Shown: positions 49,501 to 62,139 of the stretch, in pieces
Layout: the number at the start of each line of letters is the position of its first letter
Position numbering within the stretch: position 1 is the first letter of the stretch
Made by a program: the position numbers and the translations under genes
From: Pelecanus crispus
Taxonomy: Eukaryota > Chordata > Aves > Pelecaniformes > Pelecanidae
Direction of reading: 5' to 3'
DNA: 64,000 nucleotides
NCBI RefSeq assembly: GCF_030463565.1
Contig: NC_134646.1
Span: 19,635,296 to 19,699,295 of the forward strand
Notes under the pieces: model-generated
The model's input: only the letters and a program-made list of their open reading frames with translations
The model's database searches: none
What the model was told of the DNA's origin: nothing

Positions 49501-52500
49501 CTTCTATGTCTGAATCACTATAGGTGACGTATAAGTTAACTTTTTTCTTTAAAAATTTGATTCCGGGTCCAGAGTTAAGCACAGAGATTTTCAGCAAAAA
49601 AGCTGTTGAGGGCAGAGGGAGGAGGTTATTAGTCATGGAATTGTATTTGAAAGTAAAAGAATTAGTTCAGTACTATGTACAGCTCCTGTAATGCTGTGCT
49701 ATGTCTTGTGATCTTTAGACTGGCAAACAATAAACCTCTTGGTACTTTTTACAGTATCGTTCTGGGAGCGGCCTCTTTGCCTCTTGTGATCACCTACCCT
49801 CTGATGAAGAGAATAACATACTGGCCACAGTTATTTTTGGGTGAGCTGGAAATATTTTTACTACTTCTTTCTTCAGATGTAGTTTTTGGGGTGTTTTACA
49901 AATTAGTAATTGAACTTTAGCAATCTGATTTTTTATAACTTTATGTTAAAATAAAAATACCTTATAGACAAAGTTCTGTTGTGCCAGAAGCTTCTTAAAC
50001 AGTTTATAACAGTTGGTCTCTTCTCCCAAGTACCTAGCAATAGGATGAGAGGAAATGGCTTCAAGTTGTATCAGGGGAAGTTTAGATTGGATATTAGGAA
50101 AAATTTCTTTACCAAAAGAGTGGTCAAGCGTTGGAACAGGCTGCCCAGAGAGGTGGTGGAGTCACCATCCCTGGAGGCGTTCAAAAAATGGGTAGATGTG
50201 GCACTTTGGGACATGGTTTAGTAGGCATGGTGGTGTTGGGTTGACAGACTAGGTGATCTTAGAGGTCTTTTCCAACCTTAATGATTCTGTTCTATTCTAT
50301 AACACATATAAAAGTTGATGCTTGGGTTTCGTTTTTTTTTTTTTGTTAAAAATCAGTTTCTTATTTTGACAGAGTGAGGGGAGGGAGAAAGGGAGGGAGA
50401 AAATAAATCTTTGTCATTTGAGAATCAGCTTTAGTTTCAGGGTTATCTGGAAACCTTCCTTAAACATGCATTTGTCCTGCATTTCAGTCTTCATCCTCTA
50501 AAATAACTCCTGTGCAGAAACTGATGGTGCTCATATTTCGGGTTGAGCTACTAAAACATATCCTTGTATCTTGGCCTTCACATTCCAGCTGCCTTCAGCT
50601 TTTTCAGCCAAAATTGTCATTGTCAGCCTTGAAGTACCATAGGTGGCTGCTGTGCACTCTTTTGCAGTCAGATATACTGACATCTTTTGTTATACTGACA
50701 TCTAAGTGTTTAACTTTAGACCCGTTGTTTGAGTACACTGGAAGAGTTCTGTGCAAATGTTTCCCTATGCTAATGAAGTCAAATTTAAGTTGGTGAAAAA
50801 TGTGTGGCTGTACGTATTTCTCCTTGTATGTTCAGTGTATTTAATCTCAAATTATTTATATTTATTAACTGACTGAAAATAAGTGGCAGAAAAATAGACA
50901 TCCCAGTATTGTACAAAAAGCTGCTGATAAGATACACACTCGGAACAAATAATATTTCATTCTGTACATGTAATTTAGATTGCTCCTAGAAATCTTACAA
51001 CTTTTTTTTTCTTTTTTATATTCTCTTTATGTTTTTAGGAATGACATTTAATTGGGGAGCGCTTCTTGGCTGGTCTGCTATCAAAGGGTCATGCGAGTGG
51101 TCTGTGTGTTTGCCCTTGTACTTCGCTGGAATAATGTGGACACTGATATACGATACCATTTACGCACATCAGGTAGAGTAACAGTGGGAAATTTCAGATG
51201 TCTGTGTATGTTTGTGTGTTTAATTTACAACTTTGTTGTCAAACAGCAGTACTAACCTGTTGCGGTTCTTCACTTTCAGCTGAGCTAAAACAGCAGCAAA
51301 GAAACCCCAGCCCTTGGACCATTTATTGCTGTTTGCAAATGTTTTACATATCGGGTAGAAAGCTGTTAAGTATAATGCAGTTCATAGAATCATATAATCA
51401 TTTAGGTTGGAAAAAACCTTTAAGATCATCCAGTCCAACCATTAACCTAACATTACCAAGTCCACCACTAAACCAATTAAAGGTAGAGTAATAATTTCAT
51501 GTTTCCTGCCTTGGTGGCTGGATTATTTTTTAATGAAAGTAAAAACTAGGCATCCTTAAGGTTGGAAAGGATCTCTACGATCATCAGTCCAACCATCAAC
51601 CCAACACCACCATGCCTACTAAGCCATGTCCCAAAGTGCCACATCTGCACGGTTTTTTTTGAACACCTTGAGGGATAGTGACTTCACCACCTCTCTGGGC
51701 AGCCTGTTCCAGTGCTCTAAAATGAAGAAGTTTTTCCTAATGTCCAATCTAAATCTCCCCTGATGCAGCTTGAGCCCATTTCCTCTTATCCTATTGCAAG
51801 TTACTTGGGAGAAGAGACCGACACACACCTCACTACAACCTCCTTTCAGGCAGTTGTAGAGAGCGATAAGGTCTCCCCTCAGCCTCCCCTTCTCCAGACT
51901 AAACAATCCCAGTTCCCTCAGCTGCTCCTCATAAGACCTGTGCTCCAGACCCTTCATCAGCTTTGTTGCTCTTCTCTGGACACACTCCAGCAACTCAATG
52001 TCCTTCTTGTACTGAGGGACCCAAAACTGGACACAGTATTCCAGGTGCAGCCTCACCAGTGCCGAGTACAGGGGGACGACCACTTCCCTGCTCCTGGTGG
52101 CCACGCTATGTCTGATTCAAGCCAGGATGCTGTTGGCCTTCTTGGCCACCTGGCCATGCTGCCGGCTCATGTTCAACTGGCTGTCTACCAACACCCCCAG
52201 GTCCTTTTTGGCCAGGCAGCTTTCCAGCCACTCTTCCCCAAGCCTGTAGCGTTGTGTGGGGTTGTTGTGACCGAAGTGCAGGACCCGGCACTTGGTCTTG
52301 TTAAACCTCATACAATTGGCCTTGGCCCATCGGTCCAGCCTGTCCTGATCCCTCTGCAGGGCCGTCCTGCCCTCGAGCACATTGGCACTCCCACCCAACT
52401 TGGTGTCATCTGCAAAGTTACTGAGGGAACACTCAATCCCCTCATCCAGATTGTTGATAAAGATATTAAACAAGACTGGCCCCAAAACTGAGCCCTGGGG

Positions 52501-55500
52501 AACACCACTTGTGACCGGTCGCCAGCTGGATTTAACTCCATTCACCACAACTCTCTGGGCTCAGCCATCCAGCCAGTGGAGAGTACACCTGCCTAGGCCA
52601 TGAGCTGCCAGCTTCCTTAGGAGAATGCTGTGGGAGACACTGTCAAAGGCTTTACTGAAGTTCAGGTAGATGACATCCACAGCCTTTCCCTCATCCACTA
52701 GGTGTGTCACCTGGTCATAGAAGGAGATCAGGTTGGTCAAGCAGTACCTGCCTTTCATGAACCCATGCTGGCTGGGCCTGATCCCCTGGTTGACCTGCAC
52801 ATGCCTGTTGAGCATGCTCAAGATGAACTGCTCCATAATCTTCCCTGGTACTGAAGTCAGGCTGACAGGCCTGTAGTTCCCCGGGTCCTCCTTCTGGCCC
52901 TTCTTGTAGATGGGTGTCACATTGGCAAGCCTCCAGTCATCAGGGACCTCCCCTGTTAACCAGGACTGCTGATAGATGATGGAGAGTGGCTTGGCAAGCT
53001 CCTCCGCCAGCTCCCTCAGTACTCTCGGGTGGATCCCATCCAGCCCCATAGACTTGTGAGTGTCCAGGTGGCATAGCAGGTCATCAGCTGCTTCCTCCTG
53101 GATTATGGGGGCTTCATTCTGCTCTCTGTCCCTTTCTTCCAGCTCAGGGGGCTGAATACCCTGGGGATAACTGGTCTGACTATTAAAGACAGAGGCAAAG
53201 AATGCATTAAGTACCTCATCCTTGGTGGCAGTGTTCCCCCCCGCATCCAGTAAAGGATGGAGATTCTCCTTGTCTCTCTTCTTGTTGTTAATGTATTTGT
53301 AGAAACATTTTTTATTATCTCTTAAAACAGTGGCCAGATTGCGTTCTAGCTGGGCTTTTGCCTTTCTAATTTCCTCTCTGCATGACCTAATGAGATCCCT
53401 GTACTCTTCTTGAGTTGCCTTCCCTTCTTCTAAAAGTGATAAACTCTCCTTTTTTTCCCTGAGTCCCAGCAAAAGCTCCCTGTTCAGCCGGGCCAGTCGT
53501 CTTCCCCGCCGGTTGGTCTTACAGCACATGTCTACAACCCTCTCCTGCGCCTTTAAGACTTTCTTCTTGAAGAACGCCCAGCCTTCCTGGACCCCTTTGC
53601 CCTTCAGGACTGTCTCCCAAGGGACTCTCCCAACCAGTGACCTGAACAGGCCAAAGTCTGCCCAGCAGAAGTCCATCGTAGTGATCCCGCTGGCCCTCCT
53701 CCTTACTTTGCCAAGAATTGAAAACTCTTACCGTATCATGGTCACTAAGCCCAAGGTGGCCTCCAACCACGATCTATCCCACGAGTTCATGTGCTTGCGC
53801 ATTTGCATTGTGTAAATAACTTTGATGTTGGTATTAGCTCTTTGCTGCTAAAGCAGCTCTAAGGACCAACCTTCTAATTTAAATTCTAATGTAGGGACCT
53901 ACAAATGCACTTAAATTGGGTTCCTAATAAGAAGCATTGGAAACTTAAGCAAGGCCCCCCTTTTTGGATTTTTAGCTAATGCATCCTTTCATTCTAGGAT
54001 AAGAAGGACGACATCCTTATTGGTCTGAAATCAACAGCATTACAATTCAAGGAGGGTACGAAGAAGTGGCTCAGTGGCTTCAGCCTTGCAATGCTCCTGA
54101 GTTTGTGCGTGGCAGGAATGAATTGCAACCAGACGTTCCCTTATTACTCAGCTGTGGCTGCCGTAGGGGCTCACCTAGCGCACCAGGTTTGGTGGATTTA
54201 TTTATACTTTTTCCATGTGGAAGTTCTTCGTAAGAAATCAGAGTGCTTTTCAACCCCCATCAATTTGCCAACTACCTAAAAAACAATTCCTGTAAATAGA
54301 ACTGACTATGCTTGCTTCTCTTAAGTACCTTTTGCAGACCTTTTGTTTGAAGAGACCTCCAGTGGTCCACAGACTGTAGAGCACTGGTTTTCAATCTCTT
54401 CCTAACCAAAAGAACTGCCTTGCGTTAAGCTGCGATCACAAGGGTGCAGTTTTCTTGCTTCCAGTAGAAACTGCAGCTATATCCACCTCAGTATCCTGCA
54501 ATATTGTGCAGTTTTTACTGTTCTGATACAGCTCTTGCTATGTCTGGTGCATATGATCTGAGACTGCAATTGATTTATATTATGATCATTCACTTACTTT
54601 AAAAGGTTATGTGGTCTACAGTATCAAGGATACATGCAGGCTTTTTTTTAATAACATGCTGTACAGTAGCTATATGAAAATGGATGTTGCGTGTTCTGTC
54701 TCAGAGATACTTAGTTTTACATCTAAATAATTATTCTGTACTGTGGTCTGGAGCTTCAGTCTGGGATCTGACAGTATAACAAAATTTTCTGTGGCTGGTT
54801 CACTACCACCTGTAGCAGATGTTAATATTATAATTTTATGGTAATTGACAGTTCTAATTCACAGTTCTTTTTATAGCAGAGAACAATCCAGTTCAGTCTT
54901 GTAGTTGTGTTAGTTTAGAAATATTAATGAATAACAGAAAGAAATCAGGTTTGTCAGTAAAGGAAGCAGGTAGGATCTTGTTACCCTGTTCTTTCTGAAT
55001 CCTAACAACTGCGTTGCCCAGTCTTCTAGTGACAAGTCAGTCTGTATGAAAATTAATTGCTAGTCTTGATAGGTGAGTGAGAGCAAAGAGGTTTGTGCTT
55101 TGCAAGTAGTAAAACAGTCGACAGTCTGAGAAGTTAAGTCTGTGGTTAACATGAAACTTTTTAAAGCACATTAGACTTATGTTATGCTTTAATGGGGGAG
55201 TTCCTGCAGGTGATGGATATTAAACGTATTTCTGAGTAAGAATTCTTGTGATAATGTTGTCTGGTACTTGTCAGCTTTTCCTAGTAGTTGTGCTTGGAAA
55301 TCTGTAAGGATCTGCTGCATAATCATTTACAGTTTGAATTGTCAGAGGGGCCTTGCATTGTAGTTTTGGCACAAATGGAAATAACTTCCCTGCAGGGAGG
55401 GTTTTTATAAGTGAGAATGCAGACCTATTGAATGTAAGTGGTGAAGAGTGCACAACAATTGTGTAGATTGCCAAAGTCACAAGAGCAGCATTGTTCTGTG

Positions 55501-57031
55501 TACCACAGAGTAGCTTCTTTTTGAGTGATTATTTTTAGTTCTGCCTAAACATTCTCATGCTTATTGCTTATCTTCTTGTTCAATATTTCTGAACATGTGT
55601 TTAACTGAGTTTAGAAAGCTGAGTAAGCTGCATGAGGGGTAGGTTTTCCTTAATTCATTGAATTTGTGCCCGAGACAGAGGAGTCTGGGTCATGAAGATG
55701 TCAAATTTCTATCGCACTCAAGAAGTTCACTGATAGAAAAATAACATCTTTTATTTGCTTTGCATTTCTGAAGGTATATCTCGTGGCTTGGCTGCTGTTG
55801 GGTTTTATTTGTCAGTTCAGTGTTTTGAGTTCCCTGTGCTTGAGGGGCTGACAGGTTTTCAAGGGTGTGGATAGCATCACGTCTTAGAATCATAGAATCA
55901 TAGAATTGTTTTTAGAAGCTTGTGGACAATGTTTCAGGTTATTTGGTAAGAACCCAGCCCATCGCCTCTGTACAACTGCAGATGGCAGAGGAACAGGTTT
56001 CTCAGGGGAGGTTTCACTTCTTTCAGTTAGATACATTCTGTTTTGACTTCTTCAGAGGCTGAATTGCAAGATTTTAGGCTTTAGGGGGTACTTTTCTATT
56101 AATCTTTTCACTTGTTTTGCTTAACATTTCCTCTTGTCATCTTTCTCAAGACTTTTGCACCAAGTTTTTTGTTTCCAGGACTATTTTTCAGTAACTTTGC
56201 TCTTGCTGCACTGTGTAGGTTTTTTCACCTTTAGTTGTGACTCACAGCAGACAGCTGTGGAGCTGGGCAAAGCCTTGCTTCTAGCTGTTGTCGCAGGTGT
56301 CCCGGTTCTTTTTTGCAAGAGAGTTGAATAGACATGGCTAAGAGCAACTGGACTAAACCAGCCCTGTGTGACTAGGCAGGGCCAGGCACCTTCCTGTGCA
56401 TTCCAGTTAGCCTGGTTCACTGCTGGCTCTCCAGTGCCTTGTCTCTACTGAAACAGGGAGCAACACCTTGCAGCAGAGATTTAAAGGTGCAGGCAGGTTT
56501 GGGGGGTTTTATTTTTATTTAAAGTTCCCATTGAAGAATTAGGTGGCTACCTACTGAGAAAAATCTTAAAAAGATTTACTTACATGCCCAGATATTTTTA
56601 CATTTTTAAATATCAAACCAGACACACCAGTATCCAGGCTGTTTATATGGTCCTTCATTGAGAGGGACCGGGAATCGTGTTCATATGTGATCCTTGACTT
56701 CTCTGCTGTGTGTTGAATAAATCTGTCAAGTAAACATAGATGCCAGTTGTGCAAAAAATCCTTTGTAAGCACAGAGTATTCCTGTTTCTTGTGGAGATAA
56801 GGGTAGACTTCAGAATTTGAGATTCAGTTTTTGAAGTTACAGACCTTTTTGTGATGTGTCAAATATTTATGAGTCTGTAGAATAATAATGCTAGAATGTT
56901 ATACTGTGCTTTTACAGATTTACACTTTGGACATAGACAAACCTGAAGACTGTTGGAAGAAATTTGCTTCAAATCGTACTGTAGGAGTTCTGCTCTTCAT
57001 AGGGATTGTGCTTGGAAATCTGTGGAAATGA
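46597..57031 (+). CDS. COQ2: COQ2, 4-hydroxybenzoate polyprenyltransferase, complete (7 exons, 375 aa)
   Basis: Mitochondrial inner-membrane UbiA-family enzyme that joins the polyprenyl chain to 4-hydroxybenzoate in ubiquinone synthesis. Exons are 46597-46912, 47232-47398, 49402-49523, 49755-49840, 51039-51172, 53998-54186 and 56918-57031. All junctions are AG/GT, phases agree, and the total is 1128 bp with TGA at 57029-57031. Residues 1 to about 85 form an arginine-rich, acid-poor presequence, including seven GASGLR repeats (11-52). The first Asp-rich motif NDMWDRNYD is at 151-159 and the second, [13 protein letters not shown], at 268-280. Both bind Mg-diphosphate in the family. Hydrophobic helices fill the rest, and the end is GIVLGNLWK. 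The start at 46597 has A at -3. The frame stays open upstream to 46201, and human COQ2 also has an alternative longer start, so an N-terminal extension cannot be excluded. Introns 4 and 5 carry CR1 copies. Confidence 0.96.
46627..46752 (+). repeat. COQ2: Perfect coding minisatellite, 7 x 18 bp, in COQ2 exon 1
   Basis: Seven identical copies of GGCGCCTCCGGCCTCCGG, each encoding GASGLR, with a partial eighth (GGCGCCCG, giving GAR). Unit length is a multiple of three, so copy-number change keeps the frame. The array supplies seven evenly spaced arginines to the predicted mitochondrial targeting sequence. Confidence 0.97.
47784..47850 (+). mobile_element. Possible degenerate LTR fragment in COQ2 intron 2
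   Basis: TGTCCTGGTTTCAGCTGGGA followed by TAGAG matches the first 25 bp of the LTR family A-D. The following sequence resembles it only loosely (GTTAATTTCTTCAT at about 47828). No 3' end was found. Confidence 0.45.
50011..50302 (+). mobile_element. CR1 LINE 3' fragment in COQ2 intron 4
   Basis: About 290 bp in sense orientation. It encodes the end of CR1 reverse transcriptase ([34 protein letters not shown]) and is open to the ORF stop at 50219-50221. A single 3' module and an ATTCTGTTCTATTCTAT tail follow. It is similar to the copies at 6606 and 51383. Confidence 0.92.
51383..53800 (-). mobile_element. CR1 LINE copy, 2.4 kb, nearly open RT, antisense in COQ2 intron 5
   Basis: The longest retroelement in the window. 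On the minus strand, 53676 to 51619 is one reading frame interrupted by two visible TGA codons, one at about 52558-52560 (after the LDG residues) and one at about 52114-52116 (after NSILA). It encodes the linker after the endonuclease, then the RT domain with [32 protein letters not shown] and FADDTKLGG (catalytic DD intact), then the C-terminal domain. The 5' end is cut within the endonuclease end near 53800. The 3' end has two tandem CR1 3' modules (51383-51520 and about 51555-51650), the same organisation as the HELQ intron copy. Confidence 0.93.
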
Positions 57032-57418
57032 AAAGACTCAAAAAAATATAGAAGAGCCTTTAGGAAACAGGTAGTTGAAATTACTGTAAATACTGGTATT
57101 TTAGTCCAGCTAAAATGTAAGTACTATAAGAAGGAAAACACTTTTAACATAACTATAGCTGCTTTATACTGTTCATTTATAAAAGCTGGTGAAAACATTC
57201 TTGCTTCTAAAAACATGCAAATGAGATTATCCTACAATGTAAGTTTTGATTATCCTTAAATGACTTCAACCTCCATAGAAGCTTCAACAAGTGAATCTGC
57301 TCTGCTGGTCCTGTGTAGGACAAGCAAACTTATGTCAAGCTCTCAAGACTGTGAGCCCAAGATTTTGTGTGAAACCAGTGTCTCTTAGTGGGAAAATGCA
57401 AAGTGATTTCAGGATGTA

Positions 57419-57424
57419 AATAAA
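57419..57424 (+). terminator. COQ2: COQ2 polyadenylation signal
   Basis: AATAAA lies 388 bp after the COQ2 stop codon, followed by TGTACATGTTTGGTGTG, a GT-rich downstream element. It would give a 3' UTR of about 0.4 kb. Confidence 0.65.
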
Positions 57425-60400
57425 ATCTGGCTGTACATGTTTGGTGTGATAATAATGATTCATTACATGAATAGTTTTCAGTTTGAGTTGGAGCTTGTTG
57501 TGTGAAAGAATTGTAGTAACAGTTTTTATCCTGAGATGTCTAGAAGCAGTTAGGACTCTATGAGTGTCCAGAATAAGAGGTCAGTAGAGAAGTATTTAAA
57601 ATTACCTTTTGTTCTTGCTGTGATTGCTGGCGGTGGTTCCTTTTCATGTGAAAAGAACAGGCTTCTGTAAAGTAGCCTGCACAGAACGAGCTCATTTATC
57701 AAGAATGATTTGAACACAGACTACTGACTTAAAACCAGAGCAGCCCAGAGGTATTGCCTTGTGTGCCACTGGTGGTTAACCCTGAGCTACGAATTCATCA
57801 TGCAAAGTGATCCTCATTTTTTTATGTTTATTTTTTAATTCTATTCGTTTTGACTTGTGCCTGCTGGTTTTATTTGTAGTCTTACAGGAAGAACTCGTTT
57901 ATAGGAGGATGCCTATAAACGATAAAATAGCAGCTGCAGGCTAGCAGTTACCTTGCTTCAAACCATTCACGTTTTCAACGGTTTATGCTCTCTCAGTTAC
58001 ATGATTTGCACAGTAGTTAAACTTTTCTTTGACTTACGGTGTTAAAGAACTTTTATGGCACGTTCTGGAATTAATTTCTGTGGGAGGAGCAACAGACACG
58101 CCTATTCTAGGAAAATTATGCAGTGGAGTTTACCTCAGTTTACATGCTGGCAGGCAGTGCAAGCGCGCTTTTCTCCACATGAGGCTTTGCGTGTGCCTGC
58201 TTGTGGGGCTGTGGTTTGGTGATGCAGAGCGTTTGGTTGCCAAGCTCCTTATGGTATTCCAACAACCTTTCCTGATGTCTGCTCTGCTCCTTGAGTAGTG
58301 GGGCACAACTGTGCGTGCGCACGCACCAAAGATAAGGCTGTGTACTGCTCTAGCTCTGAAGATGGGTATCATATTTTAAGGTTATTTAAACCAATATGTC
58401 TGAGAGACATTGCAGTCCAGAGCCAGGTGTTCAGGGTTTGCTAACTGTAGTTTTGTGTTACCGATGATGGTGAACAGGCAAAGAAGTTCCTGTTGCAGGG
58501 AAATGAGAAGGCACATAATGAGTCAGTGGCTTTAGTCACAAAAATGGCTTTTGGGGCCTGGAACAGACTTTTGTGGGTTCTGAACATTTCTTCTTTTTAA
58601 TGAACACCTTGTAAAGTTGTTTTTTTCTTTTACTATTTAACCTATGATGTCAAATATATTTTGAGCAAATTAGAGCGGATTTTTCAGCCTGACTGCATAT
58701 AAGTATGTGAAAATGTTAGGAAGTATAACTGCTTTTAGGGTCTCCCTGGTCCTTACACAGAAATTGTTCTTAAATAGTGTTTATAATTTGGGGGTGGAGG
58801 AAACATTAAATTGAAGAAAAGCAGTTTAAAAATTAAGAATAGTAAGTTTCTGAACAATTATGTGACAAAGCTGCATTTTGTAGAGGGAGAATTGGGTGCA
58901 TCCAACTTTGTGTTGAACTTTGGTTGTAAGGCATTTACTAGTAATGAAAAAGTCTTGTGAAGTAATTAGTATGGATCAGTTTCTTAATAGTAGCAATATT
59001 ACCTTAGAGAGGTTGTGGCAAAAGTTGTTCATCTGTTTCTGACACATTACAGTGTCTTTAGGTAGCTTAGATTTAGGAAGAACTCACATGTTGTAGTGCC
59101 TTTGTACCTACTAGTGTCCTTTGCCTGATGACAACTTGTCACAAGCATGTGTTTGTCTTGTAGTGAGAGGAAGAAGAATTTGTAGCTAAATAGAGTAAAA
59201 ACTCAAGTTTCAAAACAGTCCTCATGTCCTAAACTTGAAAATCACTGCACGTTTTCTGTGGGGGTTTTCCAAATTCATCTCGAAATGCATTTTACAAAGA
59301 TAAGCTATAGCTGTATTTTAGGTTCATTGCCTGAGAAATGAAGAAAGTTTTAGGTTCTAGGCTATAACACTGAGAGTGTTATTTGTGTGAGCATTTTATG
59401 ATTAATACACAGAAATAAGAAATAACTTTTTAAGTGCAAAAGAGACAAAGGCTGAACTACTTCCTGGCTAAAACCCTGTTTGTATCTGCTGGCAGGTATA
59501 TGTGCGTATCTTCTCTTCTCCTCCCATTCCCAAGCTATTCTATTCAAAATCTTCACAAAGACACTCTCTGCTGTATTTCGATACAGTCTTTTTTTAACAA
59601 AAATTCTCGAATACACCTATCTCTAAACAGCAGCTTCATTATTAGCTAGTGTGCTTTTGCACAAATAAACAGTGTCATCTAGAAGTTTCTCCTCCAGTGT
59701 CAGATGTTGCATTTCTTTTACCCTTCCTTCTCCAAATGTTACTCCACAGAATATTGCCATAACAAATGCTTTTGGAGGCAGCAGGAAGGTCAAATGTGCC
59801 TTGCAAAGGCAAACATGAAATACTGGCAGTTGCTCAGCGAAAACAGAAGACTAACAAACACAACATTCCTTTTGGAAAAAGCAGGGAAAGGGTCCTTAAT
59901 TTGTTTCTAAACGCATCACAGTGCAAATACAAGGAGAGAAGGTCCATTTAAGCTTCAAAACAAAGCTGACAAGAAAAAATGTGGATGTTAACTGGCCATG
60001 GATAGCGGGTTTCGGTACTAGCTGAAGGCTCCTGGGTGCTGGAGATGTGAGTTTCCTGCAGTGCCTCCCTGTAATTTGTGCCAGAGGCAAAAGGTCAGAG
60101 CACATTTTAACACAGTGTGTGCCAGATAGAGTACCAGAATTACAAAGGAAATTGCAAAACCCCTTGTTGGTTTTACAGCACCTTTCCTGGGTATTGGTGG
60201 CTAAAAACTGCCACCCCCCTACTCCTAGCCAGGCAGCTGTACGCACATGGTTTTCTCTGAGCTAAGCAGGACGAGGTCTAATACAATTAAAAAAACAAAA
60301 CAAAACCAACAAGAAAAAACAGTATTCAAATGCCAAGTTCAAAACAGCTTTGATTTCTGGAAGAGTGAGAGGAAATCCCTGCCTTAATAAAAAAAACAGA

Positions 60401-61502
60401 AAACCAAAACCCACCCCTGACTGTTTACACCATCAGAACACAGTGCCTCTGAATTGCAGAACTTCCTGGCTATGACAGAGTAACGAGGATATCCAATATA
60501 AACTATTTTGCTTCAACTGGATTAAGAACAGAACAAAGCCTGTAACAAGCTGTGGGGACAGGGAGGAAGCAACTGCATACCCATTCCACAGTACCTTGTT
60601 TTTTTTCCTGGACTGGCATCAAAGTATTGTTCACCTCTGAATGAAAAGTATATTGAAGGGAAATAATTTTACCTCCAAGTTAACCCTGCAGGCAACAGCA
60701 TGTGCATAGCATGAGGGGACTGTTTAGAGGAAAAAATTCAACAATGTTAAGTGGCTGCTTAATAGAAAGACCTGTGTGCATTTTGTGTTGGCTGTCATGC
60801 TGTAGCATGGCCAAATATTTGTCAGACAGATTTTTCCCCAAATGCTGTCATGCTATTAACCACTTTTTCAGGAAATATATAAATGGAAATAAAAGTACTT
60901 GAGAGAAAAATGAAGGAAAGCACAGACTTTATGTACACCATAATGTGGTTTTTGGCAATACCTGCATTACTGTTGTATTTTATTGAAGCATTGGTTGGAA
61001 GAGACCTTAAAGAATTTATTTGCTTAGTGTTGACGTGATGCTTTTTCTTTTCCTCACCCCCCACCTTCCGCGTGCTAGACACCACACAGTGGATGCAGTA
61101 ATGCAACAAATGAAAGCTTTGGCAGGTCACTGGAAAAGGTGTCGCGCTGACCATATCTGTCAGACAGAGGGGCTGTGAGGTCTCCCCTCTTGTTCCTGCC
61201 TGGGGGGAGACTCGGGGCAGAAAGCCAAGGCTGTGTAAGTGCAGGTCGTCCGTGAAGCTGATGGGGCTGAGGTTGCTCTTGGGGTAGAGGACAGGCTGAA
61301 GGTCTGGTGTTGCAGTGCATACCGTCTCTCCCAGGTGGCAGGTGATAAAGACTCGGTTGCTCAACCCCAAGCAGGGCTTGGCACCCGCAGGTTCATCCCT
61401 TGTTGGGTCTTCATCTGGTGAGGGTGCTCTCCACAGCTGGCCCAGTGCCAGCACAACCTGGGGACCAGTTGCCTGTTTTGTCTCGTATGCTGGCTAGGAT
61501 GG
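57425..61502. other. Region downstream of COQ2
   Basis: About 4 kb with no gene I recognise. All open frames are short. An A-rich patch occurs at 60285-60318. The part after 61050 is somewhat GC-richer and holds a 210-codon minus-strand open frame (61454-60822) without a recognisable domain. Confidence 0.45.
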
Positions 61503-62134
61503 TGTGAGGGACAAAACAGCTGAACATTTGTCTCAAAGCTTGTCCACATGAAGCTAACAGAATCTTGCAGGAATTTGCAGGCAAGACATGCAGCAGCAAG
61601 GCCATAGTAGCATATCGCTCAGTGTAGATAACTGGCTGTGGGCGTGTGCACGTGGTCGGCGCTCGAGACCCCGGGCATAGGGGGCTCAGAGACGCGGGAT
61701 ACATGCCGTCGCCCTGGGCAAGCAGGACGCGAGGGAGTTCTGTGCAAGCGTGAAGTTGTTGCCTCAGGCACACAGCCTATAAAAGACCCCCGCCCCAGAC
61801 TCCGGCGTGATCACCTGCCACCGAAGACCCCAGACGCACGGACCCCCGGGATGCTGTGGATCCATAGTGGTGACTGTTTGCGCTTTTCTATCCCAAACTC
61901 TTGCTTAATTTCCCATCTTGCCTTCCTTTTCTATCACTGTCTGTTTCTCTCTCCTCTGAGTAGTTAATAAATGGGTGGACTTAACGACATCTGACCTTGT
62001 TTGTGTCTTAGTCTCGCTTGAAGAGATCAAACCTGAAATGAGAGGTTGGTCTAGCCGCCCCTAGCCTCCCAGACTCGCCTGAGGTCAGTTAGAATGCAAG
62101 GAGGCCTTCCTCTCATCCAAATCGGATCGTAACA
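61503..62134 (+). mobile_element. Solo LTR E, a separate ERV family, exact 5-bp TSD GATGG
   Basis: A 632 bp element starting TGTGAGGGACAAAACAGCTG and ending ATCGGATCGTAACA, flanked by GATGG at 61498-61502 and 62135-62139. It has a normal LTR plan: a GC-rich U3 with TATAAAA at 61778-61784, an R region of about 180 bp, AATAAA at 61966-61971, then a U5 with GT-rich sequence. It is unrelated in sequence to LTRs A-D. No primer-binding site or viral gene follows, so it is a solo LTR. Confidence 0.88.
61778..61784 (+). promoter_or_regulatory. TATA box of solo LTR E
   Basis: TATAAAA sits 188 bp before AATAAA, the spacing expected between a U3 promoter and the R/U5 processing signal of a retroviral LTR. 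Confidence 0.75.
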
Positions 62135-62139
62135 GATGG

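Larger units (their letters stand above)
47399..56917. other. COQ2 introns outside the mobile elements
   Basis: Intron 2 (47399-49401), the ends of introns 4 and 5, and intron 6 (54187-56917) are AT-rich with T runs. A 25 bp CR1-like tail remnant is at about 55886-55906 (two AATCATAG units). I see no RNA gene or additional exon. Confidence 0.5.

Noticed and set aside
60822-61454. 210-codon minus-strand open frame downstream of COQ2
   Set aside because: No recognisable domain, composition resembles random sequence, and no promoter or splice context is seen.
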